A stretch of 13,556 bases of DNA from CTSoil-075 sp964292325 (GTDB lineage: Bacteria > Bacillota > Negativicutes > DSM-13327): positions 1 to 13,556 of the forward strand of contig CAXYVG010000093.1 in assembly GCA_964292325.1 (NCBI GenBank), read 5' to 3'. Below, piece by piece: positions 5,515-12,687 of this stretch (its first letter is position 1; each line of letters begins with the position of its first letter). Under the pieces are notes generated by a model. That model ran no database searches. It saw only the letters and a program-made list of their open reading frames with translations, and had not been told where the DNA came from. The translations under genes were made by a program, and so were the position numbers.

Positions 5515-8112
5515 GCGATCAAAGGAGTAGGCTCCAGGATAATCTGGCTGTTTTGACTCAAACACCATAAAATAGCGGAATTTTTTCCCAGCAAGTGAAC
5601 TCCATTTCATTCCGACATTAGCTTTCTGCTTGGATTCACTCTCTAGAAAGTCACCCTTTGGTTCAATAACCAAAATCCTGCCGCTATGAGTCATTACAAT
5701 GATGTCGGGATATGCGTGTACATGCCCATTGATTTGAAAGCCTCGCCGAGAAATGTTGCGATGCCACCACTTAATGTTGTTAAGCGCGGATAGTTCCCAA
5801 ATTACCTTGCGCTCATAACCGTTCATATCCTGTTCTGACGTATAAAGCGAATTGGGAATTGTTGAAGTGAATGATACTGGCGAAATAGATGATGGTAGCT
5901 TGTAACTTGGTTGGCAAGTAATAATCTCCTGCTCCAACCATTTATCAAAAATCTCAGCAGAGTGCCGCACGAGCAAAGATTTAACCTTTTCTTGTATTTT
6001 CAGAATATAGGGGTATGGCGACTGCTCCAACTCGGATAATTGATCTTCAGTCATGGTATCAACAATCCTATCAACATATTCCCGTAATTCCTTGTCATTC
6101 ACGCAATTGAAGGAAGATAATTTCTTGCAAATCATACCCTTGCAATAGCCAAGCCTTTTTTCCGATGGTTGGGAATTAAACCATTCTTTAAAATAGATAT
6201 TATCGAAACCAGTAATTTTCCACGCTCGCGGCTTTGCGTCTTTTGAATCATCAATATCGACACGTGCTAGTTCTGCAGGTGCAGTAGAAAAGTCTATTTG
6301 CACATCCTTATCTTTAAGCGTGAAGCCCTTTGTCAGATTGTCACGTTCCAGCAGACTATATTCGTTATCGGAAAACAGGCTCGCACCCGTAGCAAGCATA
6401 AACTGCGGAAATAACAATGCAGCGCCTTCCTCTGCAAATTCTTCGTTCATACGGAAACAATTCATTTTATCCCTCACCTCCTGCGGCGCAGCTGTAAGTG
6501 CTGTTTCCTCTGAAGTCTCCAGTTCAGTCGCATACTCCTTGCTATGCGTAATCGCCGCACTGAGCATATCGTCCGACTTGATACTTTCGGTTGTCGCTGC
6601 GGTTTCGATTTCCTGCATAGCAATCTCGATTTTAGCTTTCAATATGGCAGTGTCCACTTCCGAGCCATCGTCCATTTCTGTCATTGAGACAGAAAGTTCA
6701 GTCTGTACCGGAATTTCCGAAGGTTGTGTCGTTTCTTCTAGTTCAATCTCTTCTACACGATAATCCTTGCTGCTGAACCCTGCGCAGTTCAATCCTTCCA
6801 CAACCCTATCCAACGTTCCGTAAAAATCAGCGGAGGAGGTTATGACATATGAGAGGTTCAGTACATCGCTATCATTTGTTTTTGTATATGGCAAGCGCAA
6901 CACTCGTCCGAGAATCTGCTCAACATCCACTACAGAGGTGCGGTTAGCAACTGTTGCAAGCACGTAGGCAAAAGGGCAATCCCATCCCTCTTTTAAAGCA
7001 TTTACCGTGATTATATAACGGATAGGACAATCAGGAGACAACAAATCCTCCTTTTTCAGTTCGTCCTTGTCGCCTGTTTTAATGGCAATTTGATTTTCAG
7101 ATATACCAATATCCACAAGTGTTTTTTTGATTTTATCATAGGTTGTACTGTCGGCAGAATTTTTCGGTTGTGCTTGAAACAGTACAATCGGACGGATATA
7201 TCTGCCGCTTGTAGTTTGTTCCTGCTTGGCCTGTGCCTCCAGCTTTGCACGAATGCTGATAGCATCAGAATATACATCACTCTGGCTTTTGCGGTTGTAA
7301 ACAATGACCGGCAGCTTCACCATTTCTTCTTTTTTAAGCTGCGCAGCATCTACAAAAGATATGATATTGCTGCCTTTTTTCGGCGTGGCTGTCAAATCGA
7401 GAACAAAAGACGGATTAAAGTCATTCAGCATTTTCACGCTTAGGTCTGAAGTTGCGTGGTGGCTCTCGTCCACAATGATAATGGGATTAAGTGAGCGTAC
7501 TACCTGTATCAGCGCTGTTTCGTCTGTATCATCAAGCAGAACATCAGGATTGTTCATAGTTTTTGCAAAGCCTACAAGGTTTCCGTTCTCCTGATAAGCC
7601 TTTCGCCCTTCCTTCTTGCTTGTGCGAAAAGAATCGTAACTTAGGACAAAAACAGAAAGCTGTTCTGTAACGGCGGTGGGGTTAAAATTCTGTCCATTCA
7701 AAAGCTGTTCCTTTGAATATACCTCCACACGACTTCTGAAATCCACATCGATTTTCTGACGATATGGATGTGAAGAGTTAGTAAGCGCCTTAAATGTTTG
7801 TGCCAAAATAATATCAGACGGAACAAGCCACACGACTGCCTTTGCTCGGATATTAGGTATAGAATCAAATATAGGCTTGATAGCGTTTACCGCGATGAAA
7901 GTTTTGCCTCCACCTGTGGGAACTTTCAGACACACATGAGGAACACCTGATATGACTGAGTTGTATGGTGGCATACCATTCATGCCAACCATAACGTTTT
8001 TTTCTTCCCAAACAGTTCGATATGCCTCTGAAATGTTTTGCTTTTCTGTCAGAAGCGCAAGAAATCGGCAAAGGTCGCCTATGACATTTTTTTGATAGGT
8101 TTTCAGTTCCAT
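5488..8112 (-). CDS. res: Type III restriction enzyme, Res subunit (DEAD/DEAH helicase plus PD-ExK nuclease)
   Basis: An 874-residue SF2 helicase-nuclease that would act with Mod to cleave DNA beside unmethylated recognition sites, using ATP to communicate between sites. Visible are Walker A PTGGGKT (65-71), the Walker B/DEAH-type box DESHH (215-219), TATP motif III (241-244) and a motif VI region with QILGRVLRLP. The C-terminal nuclease has PD (802-803) and EPK (817-819), the PD-(D/E)XK arrangement typical of type III Res. All key residues look intact. Although the frame opens at a GTG (8121), the ATG at 8112 (MELKTYQKN) is preferred since AAAGGGG then sits about 10 nt upstream. It starts 15 nt after the mod stop. 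Somewhat shorter than EcoP15I-type Res. Confidence 0.94.
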   Translation of the reverse strand: MELKTYQKNVIGDLCRFLALLTEKQNISEAYRTVWEEKNVMVGMNGMPPYNSVISGVPHVCLKVPTGGGKTFIAVNAIKPIFDSIPNIRAKAVVWLVPSDIILAQTFKALTNSSHPYRQKIDVDFRSRVEVYSKEQLLNGQNFNPTAVTEQLSVFVLSYDSFRTSKKEGRKAYQENGNLVGFAKTMNNPDVLLDDTDETALIQVVRSLNPIIIVDESHHATSDLSVKMLNDFNPSFVLDLTATPKKGSNIISFVDAAQLKKEEMVKLPVIVYNRKSQSDVYSDAISIRAKLEAQAKQEQTTSGRYIRPIVLFQAQPKNSADSTTYDKIKKTLVDIGISENQIAIKTGDKDELKKEDLLSPDCPIRYIITVNALKEGWDCPFAYVLATVANRTSVVDVEQILGRVLRLPYTKTNDSDVLNLSYVITSSADFYGTLDRVVEGLNCAGFSSKDYRVEEIELEETTQPSEIPVQTELSVSMTEMDDGSEVDTAILKAKIEIAMQEIETAATTESIKSDDMLSAAITHSKEYATELETSEETALTAAPQEVRDKMNCFRMNEEFAEEGAALLFPQFMLATGASLFSDNEYSLLERDNLTKGFTLKDKDVQIDFSTAPAELARVDIDDSKDAKPRAWKITGFDNIYFKEWFNSQPSEKRLGYCKGMICKKLSSFNCVNDKELREYVDRIVDTMTEDQLSELEQSPYPYILKIQEKVKSLLVRHSAEIFDKWLEQEIITCQPSYKLPSSISPVSFTSTIPNSLYTSEQDMNGYERKVIWELSALNNIKWWHRNISRRGFQINGHVHAYPDIIVMTHSGRILVIEPKGDFLESESKQKANVGMKWSSLAGKKFRYFMVFESKQPDYPGAYSFDRFMEIVKGL

Positions 8113-8127
8113 TTGCTTCACGCCCCT

Positions 8128-9762
8128 TTATAGCTTCGCAATATCTCGCGGAATTTTCTTGAATGTAATGTTATATCGTTTCAGTTCGCTCTCAGAAAGG
8201 GTGCAAAGATCAGCATAAATGATATAGCTATCTGCCTTTTCTCTTATTGATGCAAGGAATTCATAATCAAGGGTAGTGATATCGCTTTTCTCGTAATAAA
8301 AGTAGTATGCGGTATCATTGTTTATGCCAAGCTGATACTTATTTTCGATGTTTTCGTAAAGTGGCAACGGTTCTTTAGTCTCCATGTAATAAACATATTC
8401 ACGAATTTTGTGCTCGTCCACACTCTCGTTTAGATTCCCTTCTGGTAGGAGAAGTGCTTCTCCAAGTTTATAAAAACTGAAACTACCGCCTGTCCCTTCC
8501 ACATCGTCATAGCCGTTTATAACGCGCTTTACGCGCTCGGCAGTTACGCTATCTGCATAATCTTCCATCTCCACAAGAATAACTTTACGATTGCCACCAT
8601 CCCTCTTGTTCATTCTTAAAACAGCATGGGCAGCCGTGCCTGAGCCCGCAAAAGAATCAAGTATAATAGAATTTTTATCGGCAGCTTGTTCCATGCAATA
8701 TTCAACTATACCTGTAGGCTTTGGCGTTTGAAATACACCTTTACCGATAATTTTTTTTGTTTGTAGTGTGCCTGTTTCGGCAGCAAATTCGCTGCCCATC
8801 CAAACAGATTTAGGCTTGATACGTTTACTTCCGTCATTTGGCAAATAATCTTTTTGAAAAACATCGTGTTCGTTGCGTCCTTTAACTAACCGAACTTCTA
8901 TCTCATCTATTCGCTCTAATAATGTGCTTTTCCCCCAACGCCAAGTTCCATTCTCTCCGCTGGATAGCCTTGGTAATATCTCTACACCGTTTTCAAAGGG
9001 ATCAAGAGAGATTTTCGCCTTTTCTGATGAATAATAAATGGGATAAAACAGATTAGGTCTGTCCACTTCTCTGGCGTTACTCCCCCTTTTTCGTAGTCCT
9101 AATAAACGGTATTTTCCTCTTTCATCCACTAATTTGTACTCTTTTTCGTACTCCTCTGGAATTGCAACACCATTTGTAATGAAATCGCCTTTTTGGTATA
9201 TCAACAAACTCTCGTGTGCCGTTGCTATATATTTATCATCACTTCGCCCTTTAAGATTATTAACAACAGCAATATCAGCGATAAAATTATTTCCTCCAAA
9301 TATTTCGTCACAGAGTAGTTTTAAATTGAATTTTTCATTACTATCAATACTGATAAAAATTGCTCCATCTTCTGAAAGCAATCGTTGTAATAGTTTCAAC
9401 CGCGGATACATCATACACAACCATTTGTCATGACGAGATAAATCTTCGCCTTCTTTTCCGACAACTTCGCCCAACCACTTCTGAATTTTAGGATCGTTCA
9501 CATTATCGTTATAACACCAACCCTCGTTGCCTGTATTGTAAGGTGGATCGATATATATGCATTTCACCTTGCCCTCATAGCGTGGGACAAGGGCTTTTAG
9601 TGCTTCTAGGTTATCTCCATGGATAATCATGTTTTCACTGCCATTATCCTCATCGTGCTGGCCATTTTGATCATAACTATATTGCCGTTCTAGCACACGA
9701 AACGGCACCTGCTGATGATGATTTATTACTTTATCTTTTCCAATCCATTCAAGTGTCGGCAT
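8128..9762 (-). CDS. mod: Type III modification methyltransferase (Mod, adenine-specific, beta class)
   Basis: A 544-residue DNA methyltransferase that should transfer a methyl group from S-adenosylmethionine to an adenine N6 in the recognition site, and provide site recognition for Res. The catalytic motif DPPYNTG (72-78) precedes the AdoMet-binding motif DSFAGSGT (369-376), the order of beta-class enzymes used by type III systems. The roughly 280 residues between hold the target recognition region, so the site cannot be read off. The ATG at 9762 (MPTLEWIGK) is chosen over an in-frame start at 9798, which would overlap the regulator gene. GGGAGGT, overlapping the regulator stop codon, is the ribosome binding site, so translation is probably coupled to it. 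Slightly shorter than EcoP15I Mod. Confidence 0.94.
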   Translation of the reverse strand: MPTLEWIGKDKVINHHQQVPFRVLERQYSYDQNGQHDEDNGSENMIIHGDNLEALKALVPRYEGKVKCIYIDPPYNTGNEGWCYNDNVNDPKIQKWLGEVVGKEGEDLSRHDKWLCMMYPRLKLLQRLLSEDGAIFISIDSNEKFNLKLLCDEIFGGNNFIADIAVVNNLKGRSDDKYIATAHESLLIYQKGDFITNGVAIPEEYEKEYKLVDERGKYRLLGLRKRGSNAREVDRPNLFYPIYYSSEKAKISLDPFENGVEILPRLSSGENGTWRWGKSTLLERIDEIEVRLVKGRNEHDVFQKDYLPNDGSKRIKPKSVWMGSEFAAETGTLQTKKIIGKGVFQTPKPTGIVEYCMEQAADKNSIILDSFAGSGTAAHAVLRMNKRDGGNRKVILVEMEDYADSVTAERVKRVINGYDDVEGTGGSFSFYKLGEALLLPEGNLNESVDEHKIREYVYYMETKEPLPLYENIENKYQLGINNDTAYYFYYEKSDITTLDYEFLASIREKADSYIIYADLCTLSESELKRYNITFKKIPRDIAKL

Positions 9763-9766
9763 TACG

Positions 9767-9988
9767 TTACCTCCCGTTGTTTGAGTTATCCGGCACAAAC
9801 TCTAAAATATCGTCCACACCACAGCCAAGAACGTAACAAATTTTTTCAATACTGTCGAGAGATACATATTTGTCCCGTTTAAGGCGAGTAATTATATTCG
9901 CACTGAATCCCGCCCTTTCAGCAAGTTCGGCGTTTGTCATCTTTTTGTCTATCAATAGCTTAAATAATTTATTATAGCAGACAGCCAT
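9767..9988 (-). CDS. Cro/CI-type helix-turn-helix regulator of the restriction operon
   Basis: A 73-residue single-domain DNA-binding protein. The helix-turn-helix lies at about 17-42, with MTNAELAERAGFSANIITRL as its core, followed by SLDSIEKICYVLGCGVDDIL, as in small XRE regulators of the YozG-like type. It is the first gene of the operon, only 4 nt ahead of mod, and its stop codon lies in the mod ribosome binding site. That position suggests a job like the controller (C) proteins of restriction-modification systems: timing methyltransferase and nuclease expression, probably through its own promoter. AGGAGG at 9997-10002, 8 nt before the ATG, supports the start. The controller role is inferred from context. 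Confidence 0.88.
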   Translation of the reverse strand: MAVCYNKLFKLLIDKKMTNAELAERAGFSANIITRLKRDKYVSLDSIEKICYVLGCGVDDILEFVPDNSNNGR

Positions 9989-10022
9989 TGCGGCAACCTC
10001 CTAAAGTAAGTACTCTGTTTTT

Positions 10023-10050
10023 ATTATATCACGAATGTGTGAATAACCAA
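10023..10050 (-). promoter_or_regulatory. Promoter of the defence operon with candidate operator
   Basis: On the minus strand TTGGTT (10045-10050) and a perfect TATAAT (10023-10028) are 16 bp apart, giving a start near 10016 and a leader of about 28 nt before the regulator gene. The spacer holds an inverted repeat TCAC-N6-GTGA (10029-10042), placed where a bound regulator would block RNA polymerase; it is a candidate operator for the small regulator. The -35 box is weak. Confidence 0.6.
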
Positions 10051-10176
10051 ACGAATTGATGAGCTATTTCGGTCGTATACGGCAAAATCGGACTCCGGCC
10101 GTTTTTTGTTATGCTCTTCGTAGTATCTGATCTGTGCTTCGTAACTGCAATCTTCAAATAGTCCTAAACAAAGCAA
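10024..10176 (-). pseudogene. Decayed coding fragment upstream of the operon promoter
   Basis: A 50-codon open stretch without a good start reads like real protein in its middle (YEAQIRYYEEHNKKRPESDF, then AVYDRN). The other frame, though open, is far less protein-like. It stops at 10024-10026 inside the operon promoter and meets a stop codon just before the large hairpin at 10180. I do not recognise the family. It may be the remnant of an older accessory gene, perhaps of mobile-element origin, but that is a guess. Confidence 0.33.
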
Positions 10177-10179
10177 TTA

Positions 10180-10223
10180 GAATAAGGAGTTCTCAGCGTT
10201 TTAACGCTGGAAACTCCTTATTC
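10180..10223. repeat. Long near-perfect inverted repeat (hairpin)
   Basis: GAATAAGGAGTT (10180-10191) pairs with AACTCCTTATTC (10212-10223), and CAGCGTT (10194-10200) with AACGCTG (10203-10209). Only a 2-nt step and a 2-nt loop interrupt them, giving about 21 paired positions including one wobble. It lies between the two divergent transcription units. Neither side has a clear run of T, so it is not a standard terminator. It could be a bidirectional transcription barrier, a protein-binding cruciform or a remnant element end. Confidence 0.75.
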
Positions 10224-10286
10224 ACTGTATATATTGTAATAATTTCATCTAAAATATAGTAAACATAAACAACAAACGAAATTCCA

Positions 10287-10338
10287 TTGCCCGCAAAGGA
10301 GGTTTCGTCTATAATATAATAAAACTTTTTTTAGACGA
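10287..10338 (+). promoter_or_regulatory. Promoter of the plus-strand DUF4143 ATPase with flanking inverted repeat
   Basis: TTGCCC (10287-10292) and a perfect TATAAT (10310-10315) are 17 bp apart, predicting a start near 10322. A 7-bp perfect inverted repeat, TCGTCTA (10305-10311) and TAGACGA (10332-10338), straddles the -10 box and start point. Since the left arm is not transcribed, it would act as a DNA operator, not as an RNA hairpin. GAUGAGGUG at 10337-10345 is the ribosome binding site. Confidence 0.65.
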
Positions 10339-10350
10339 TGAGGTGAATTC

Positions 10351-11580
10351 ATGAATTATATACACAGAGCAATGGAGAATACTTTTCTCCGTTTTAGCAA
10401 GGAGTTTCCATCATTGTTGCTCACTGGTCCAAGGCAGGTTGGCAAGACAACCATGCTTCAAAAACTAGCTAAAGAAGAGAACATCGGGCGAGAGTATGTG
10501 ACACTAGACGATTTGACGGAGCGCCAAATGGCGAAGAACGACCCGAAGATGTTCCTACAAATCCACAAGCCACCAGTATTTATCGATGAAGTACAGTATG
10601 CACCGGAACTATTTACCTACATCAAAATACATGTTGACCAGAACCAACGGACTGGTGACTTTTGGTTGACTGGTTCGCAGGTATTCAAATTGATGGATGG
10701 GATACAGGAATCGCTGGCTGGACGTGTCTGCCTGCTGCATATGGCTCCCATGTCACAGGCGGAAATCTACGGTACTTCCACTGCACCTTTTGTTCTGGAT
10801 TTGGATCAACTGTCAAAACGAATAAAGGATCTCACTCCTATTGATACCCCTGCACTTTATGAGCGTATTTTCAGAGGCGGTATTCCTGCCCTCATCAGCG
10901 GGCAATATAGCGACCATCGAACTGCTTATTCCAGCTACATCAGCACTTTTATTGATCGGGATGTAAAAGAACGTTCCGGCTCTATAGATTCTCTTAAGTT
11001 TATGGATTTCATTACGGCCGCCGCAGCTTTGTGCGGACAGATGCTAAACTACAAGACGATTGCCGATGCTGCCAGTATTGACCAGATTACCGCCAAAAAC
11101 TGGCTGGGGATTTTAGAGAAACTGGGCATCATATTTTATCTTCACCCGTATTCTAACAATATGCTTAAGCGCATGGTAACCAAGCCAAAGCTCTATTTCT
11201 ATGACTGTGGGTTGGTGGCATACTTGACTAAATGGAGCGATAGTGATACCTTAATGAACGGTGCCATGAGTGGTGCAATTCTTGAGAATTTTGTGGTATC
11301 TGAGATTGTCAAGAGCTATCAGAACTACGGCTGGGAAGCCTTTATTTATTACTATCGAGATAAGGATACTAAGGAGATTGATCTTCTAATAGAGGATAGC
11401 GGCAAGCTATACCCTATGGAAATCAAGAAAACTGCCACCCCTCAAAAGCAGCTAACTCGTGTCTTTGGTGTGATTGACAAGGCTACTTTAGAGCGTGGAA
11501 CAGGAGCTGTGCTTTGTACGACTGATAGACTGTCGGCGTTTGACAGCCAGAATTTAATTGTGCCTATTTGGGGAATATAA
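10351..11580 (+). CDS. AAA family ATPase with DUF4143 C-terminal domain
   Basis: A 409-residue cytoplasmic ATPase, full length for the family. The AAA_14 domain has Walker A GPRQVGKT (26-33), Walker B VFIDE (76-80) and a sensor strand FWLTGSQ (104-110). The DUF4143 part follows, with FIDRDVKE and a winged-helix-like segment (NYKTIADAASI, then NWLGILEKLGI). It ends in a PD-(D/E)XK-like core, EID (342-344) and EIK (357-359). Such proteins are common and often occur in genomic islands, but their biochemical role is unknown. The ATG at 10351 follows GAUGAGGUG. It has its own promoter and a terminator 3 nt after its stop, so it is a single-gene unit, divergent from the defence operon. Confidence 0.9.
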   Translation: MNYIHRAMENTFLRFSKEFPSLLLTGPRQVGKTTMLQKLAKEENIGREYVTLDDLTERQMAKNDPKMFLQIHKPPVFIDEVQYAPELFTYIKIHVDQNQRTGDFWLTGSQVFKLMDGIQESLAGRVCLLHMAPMSQAEIYGTSTAPFVLDLDQLSKRIKDLTPIDTPALYERIFRGGIPALISGQYSDHRTAYSSYISTFIDRDVKERSGSIDSLKFMDFITAAAALCGQMLNYKTIADAASIDQITAKNWLGILEKLGIIFYLHPYSNNMLKRMVTKPKLYFYDCGLVAYLTKWSDSDTLMNGAMSGAILENFVVSEIVKSYQNYGWEAFIYYYRDKDTKEIDLLIEDSGKLYPMEIKKTATPQKQLTRVFGVIDKATLERGTGAVLCTTDRLSAFDSQNLIVPIWGI

Positions 11581-11583
11581 AAT

Positions 11584-11632
11584 AAAATGCCTTTAGTCAT
11601 TACCGAAGTAACGGCCAAAGGTATTTTCTTTT
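11584..11632 (+). terminator. Intrinsic terminator after the plus-strand ATPase
   Basis: AAAATGCCTTT (11584-11594) pairs with AAAGGTATTTT (11617-11627), with further pairing inside, followed by CTTTT. It begins 3 nt after the ATPase stop codon. A copy in inverted orientation lies at 12591-12634; the 44-nt hairpins agree at 41 positions. Confidence 0.8.
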
Positions 11633-11682
11633 GATTAGGTATTCAGAAAAAGTTGCGGTTGGCATAGTTCTGCGTCGCTTAA

Positions 11683-12036
11683 TCAGATATTACCCCATAT
11701 TGTATTTCCAGTCGCCTCGTTAATAAATCCAGCTTCTAAAGACATAGCTAAAATATCTGCTTCAATTGCTTGTGGATTTTTAACATTATCAGTATCCTTA
11801 GCGCATACAACACTTTTAAATTGATCATGAAAATACAAATGACATAACTCATGGGCGGCCGTTAAATGTTATCCTCCATACCTTAAACTGGAATTAATTT
11901 TAATTATTTCATTACCATTATCTCGAATACAAGCTCCACTAATCCGCTCACTCATCGGATAAAAGACGACAGTTAAGTCGTCTGCACTATTCAACAAGGA
12001 AAAATTATCAACAGGCGAATATACATCTTCGCCAAA
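11683..12036 (-). pseudogene. ImmA/IrrE-type metallopeptidase domain, disrupted by in-frame stops
   Basis: Directly after the XRE stop codon the same reading frame continues with recognisable ImmA/IrrE sequence: DNFSLLNSADDLTVVFYPMS, then ERISGACIRDNG, INSSLRYGG, a TAA stop (11869-11871), then HLTAAHELCHLYFHDQF with the zinc-binding HExxH (HELCH) and a downstream IEAD that may supply the third ligand. The frame ends at 11683-11685. Intact relatives join XRE and peptidase in one protein of roughly 350 residues or more, so this was probably the second half of the XRE gene. Two TAA codons, at 12037 and 11869, interrupt it with no frameshift. The last 20 or so codons are not recognised and the usual C-terminus is missing. 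Probably non-functional. Confidence 0.8.
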
Positions 12037-12423
12037 TTATTTACATAAACTTACTGCATCTGAGTTAATATCAATCCTATCTTCACTGTTACTCTCCAAT
12101 AAAGATGACATGAATCTTAGATTTAATGCCAATTTGTTCATAACAGCAATAGCCTCTAAGTCTGCTGCATTAATTCCATTTGCACGCAATGCAAATGGAA
12201 TTGGAAGATTTTCACTACTTTCACTAGTAAAAAACTCCATTGAACAACCGAAAAGATTAGTAATTTTTCCGAGAATATCAGCACTAAATTGCCTTTCACC
12301 CTTTTCACATTTGGAAACATAACTTCGGTCGACATTCAAGTATTCAGCAAGTTGGCGTTGGTTTAATCCGCTCTGATTCCGTAAATCTTTAACTTTCTTT
12401 CCAACCAACTCAAAATTTAACAT
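12037..12423 (-). CDS. XRE-family regulator, truncated first half of an XRE-ImmA protein
   Basis: A 128-residue protein with a Cro/CI helix-turn-helix at about 5-60 (LRNQSGLNQRQLAEYLNV, then RSYVSKCEKGER), followed by a linker ending SDAVSLCK. XRE-ImmA proteins pair a repressor with a peptidase, like the ImmR-ImmA switch of integrative elements. Here a TAA at 12037-12039 separates the peptidase half, which continues in frame. The DNA-binding half is intact and could still repress. The frame opens at a GTG at 12432, but ATG 12423 is chosen because AGAGGAG lies 8 nt upstream. An inverted repeat at 12439-12465 suggests self-regulation. Confidence 0.8.
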   Translation of the reverse strand: MLNFELVGKKVKDLRNQSGLNQRQLAEYLNVDRSYVSKCEKGERQFSADILGKITNLFGCSMEFFTSESSENLPIPFALRANGINAADLEAIAVMNKLALNLRFMSSLLESNSEDRIDINSDAVSLCK

Positions 12424-12438
12424 GACTATCACTCCTCT

Positions 12439-12465
12439 TGATAATAGTATATTCTCTTTTTATCA
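12439..12465 (-). promoter_or_regulatory. Candidate promoter and operator of the XRE gene
   Basis: On the minus strand a TATACT -10 box lies inside a perfect inverted repeat TGATAA-N15-TTATCA, 16 bp upstream of the ATG. No good -35 is seen. The repeat over the -10 box is the expected arrangement for an autorepressor, but 6-bp AT-rich arms can arise by chance. Confidence 0.42.
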
Positions 12466-12492
12466 TAAATTCAGCAAAATACTTTTATTATT

Positions 12493-12606
12493 TTATGCCA
12501 AATTAATAAATTCTGGACGCCCCCCTTCATCATCTGCTTCTCTAAGATATATCTCCGTTTCGATCTCCACATTCTGTCCTAGTAAAAGATAAAATGCCTT
12601 TGGTCG
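12493..12606 (-). pseudogene. 3' end of an unrecognised gene, no start
   Basis: An open stretch of 37 codons ends at a TAA (12493-12495) and reads like protein (KAFYLLLGQNVEIETEIYL, then READDEGGRPEFINLA). It has no start codon or ribosome binding site, and runs back into the terminator hairpin at 12591-12634, where an in-frame stop occurs. It is probably the tail of a lost gene. I do not recognise the family. Confidence 0.35.
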
Positions 12607-12636
12607 TTACTTCGGCAATGACTAAAGGCATTTTTT
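12591..12636 (-). terminator. Bidirectional terminator hairpin downstream of the right-edge ATPase
   Basis: AAAATGCCTTT (12591-12601) pairs with AAAGGCATTTT (12624-12634). A run of six T follows on the plus strand and a T-rich stretch on the minus strand, so it may stop transcription both ways. It begins about 50 nt beyond the minus-strand ATPase stop codon. It matches the hairpin after the other ATPase (11584-11627) when reversed, at 41 of 44 positions. Confidence 0.72.
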
Positions 12637-12687
12637 ATTGTTTTGATAATATACTTTATATGAAGACCCTGTTTGTAAGGCTTATCT

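Noticed and set aside
6320..6763. 147-codon plus-strand frame opposite res
   Set aside because: Serine-rich mirror of a conserved helicase gene with no ribosome binding site or recognisable domain; a shadow frame.
9762..9798. Upstream in-frame start for mod (MCRITQTTGG...)
   Set aside because: It overlaps the regulator gene and lacks a ribosome binding site, whereas the start at 9762 has GGGAGGT well placed.
10079..10107. ACGGC...GCCGT followed by six T on the plus strand, looking like a terminator
   Set aside because: The stem is short with a 14-nt loop, no plus-strand gene precedes it, and the T run is explained by AAA-AAA codons of the reverse-strand relic.
11683..12423. UAA recoding (stop read as an amino acid) in the XRE-ImmA gene
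   Set aside because: Other genes in the window, such as res, mod and the Abi gene, end at TAA, so simple gene decay is the better explanation.
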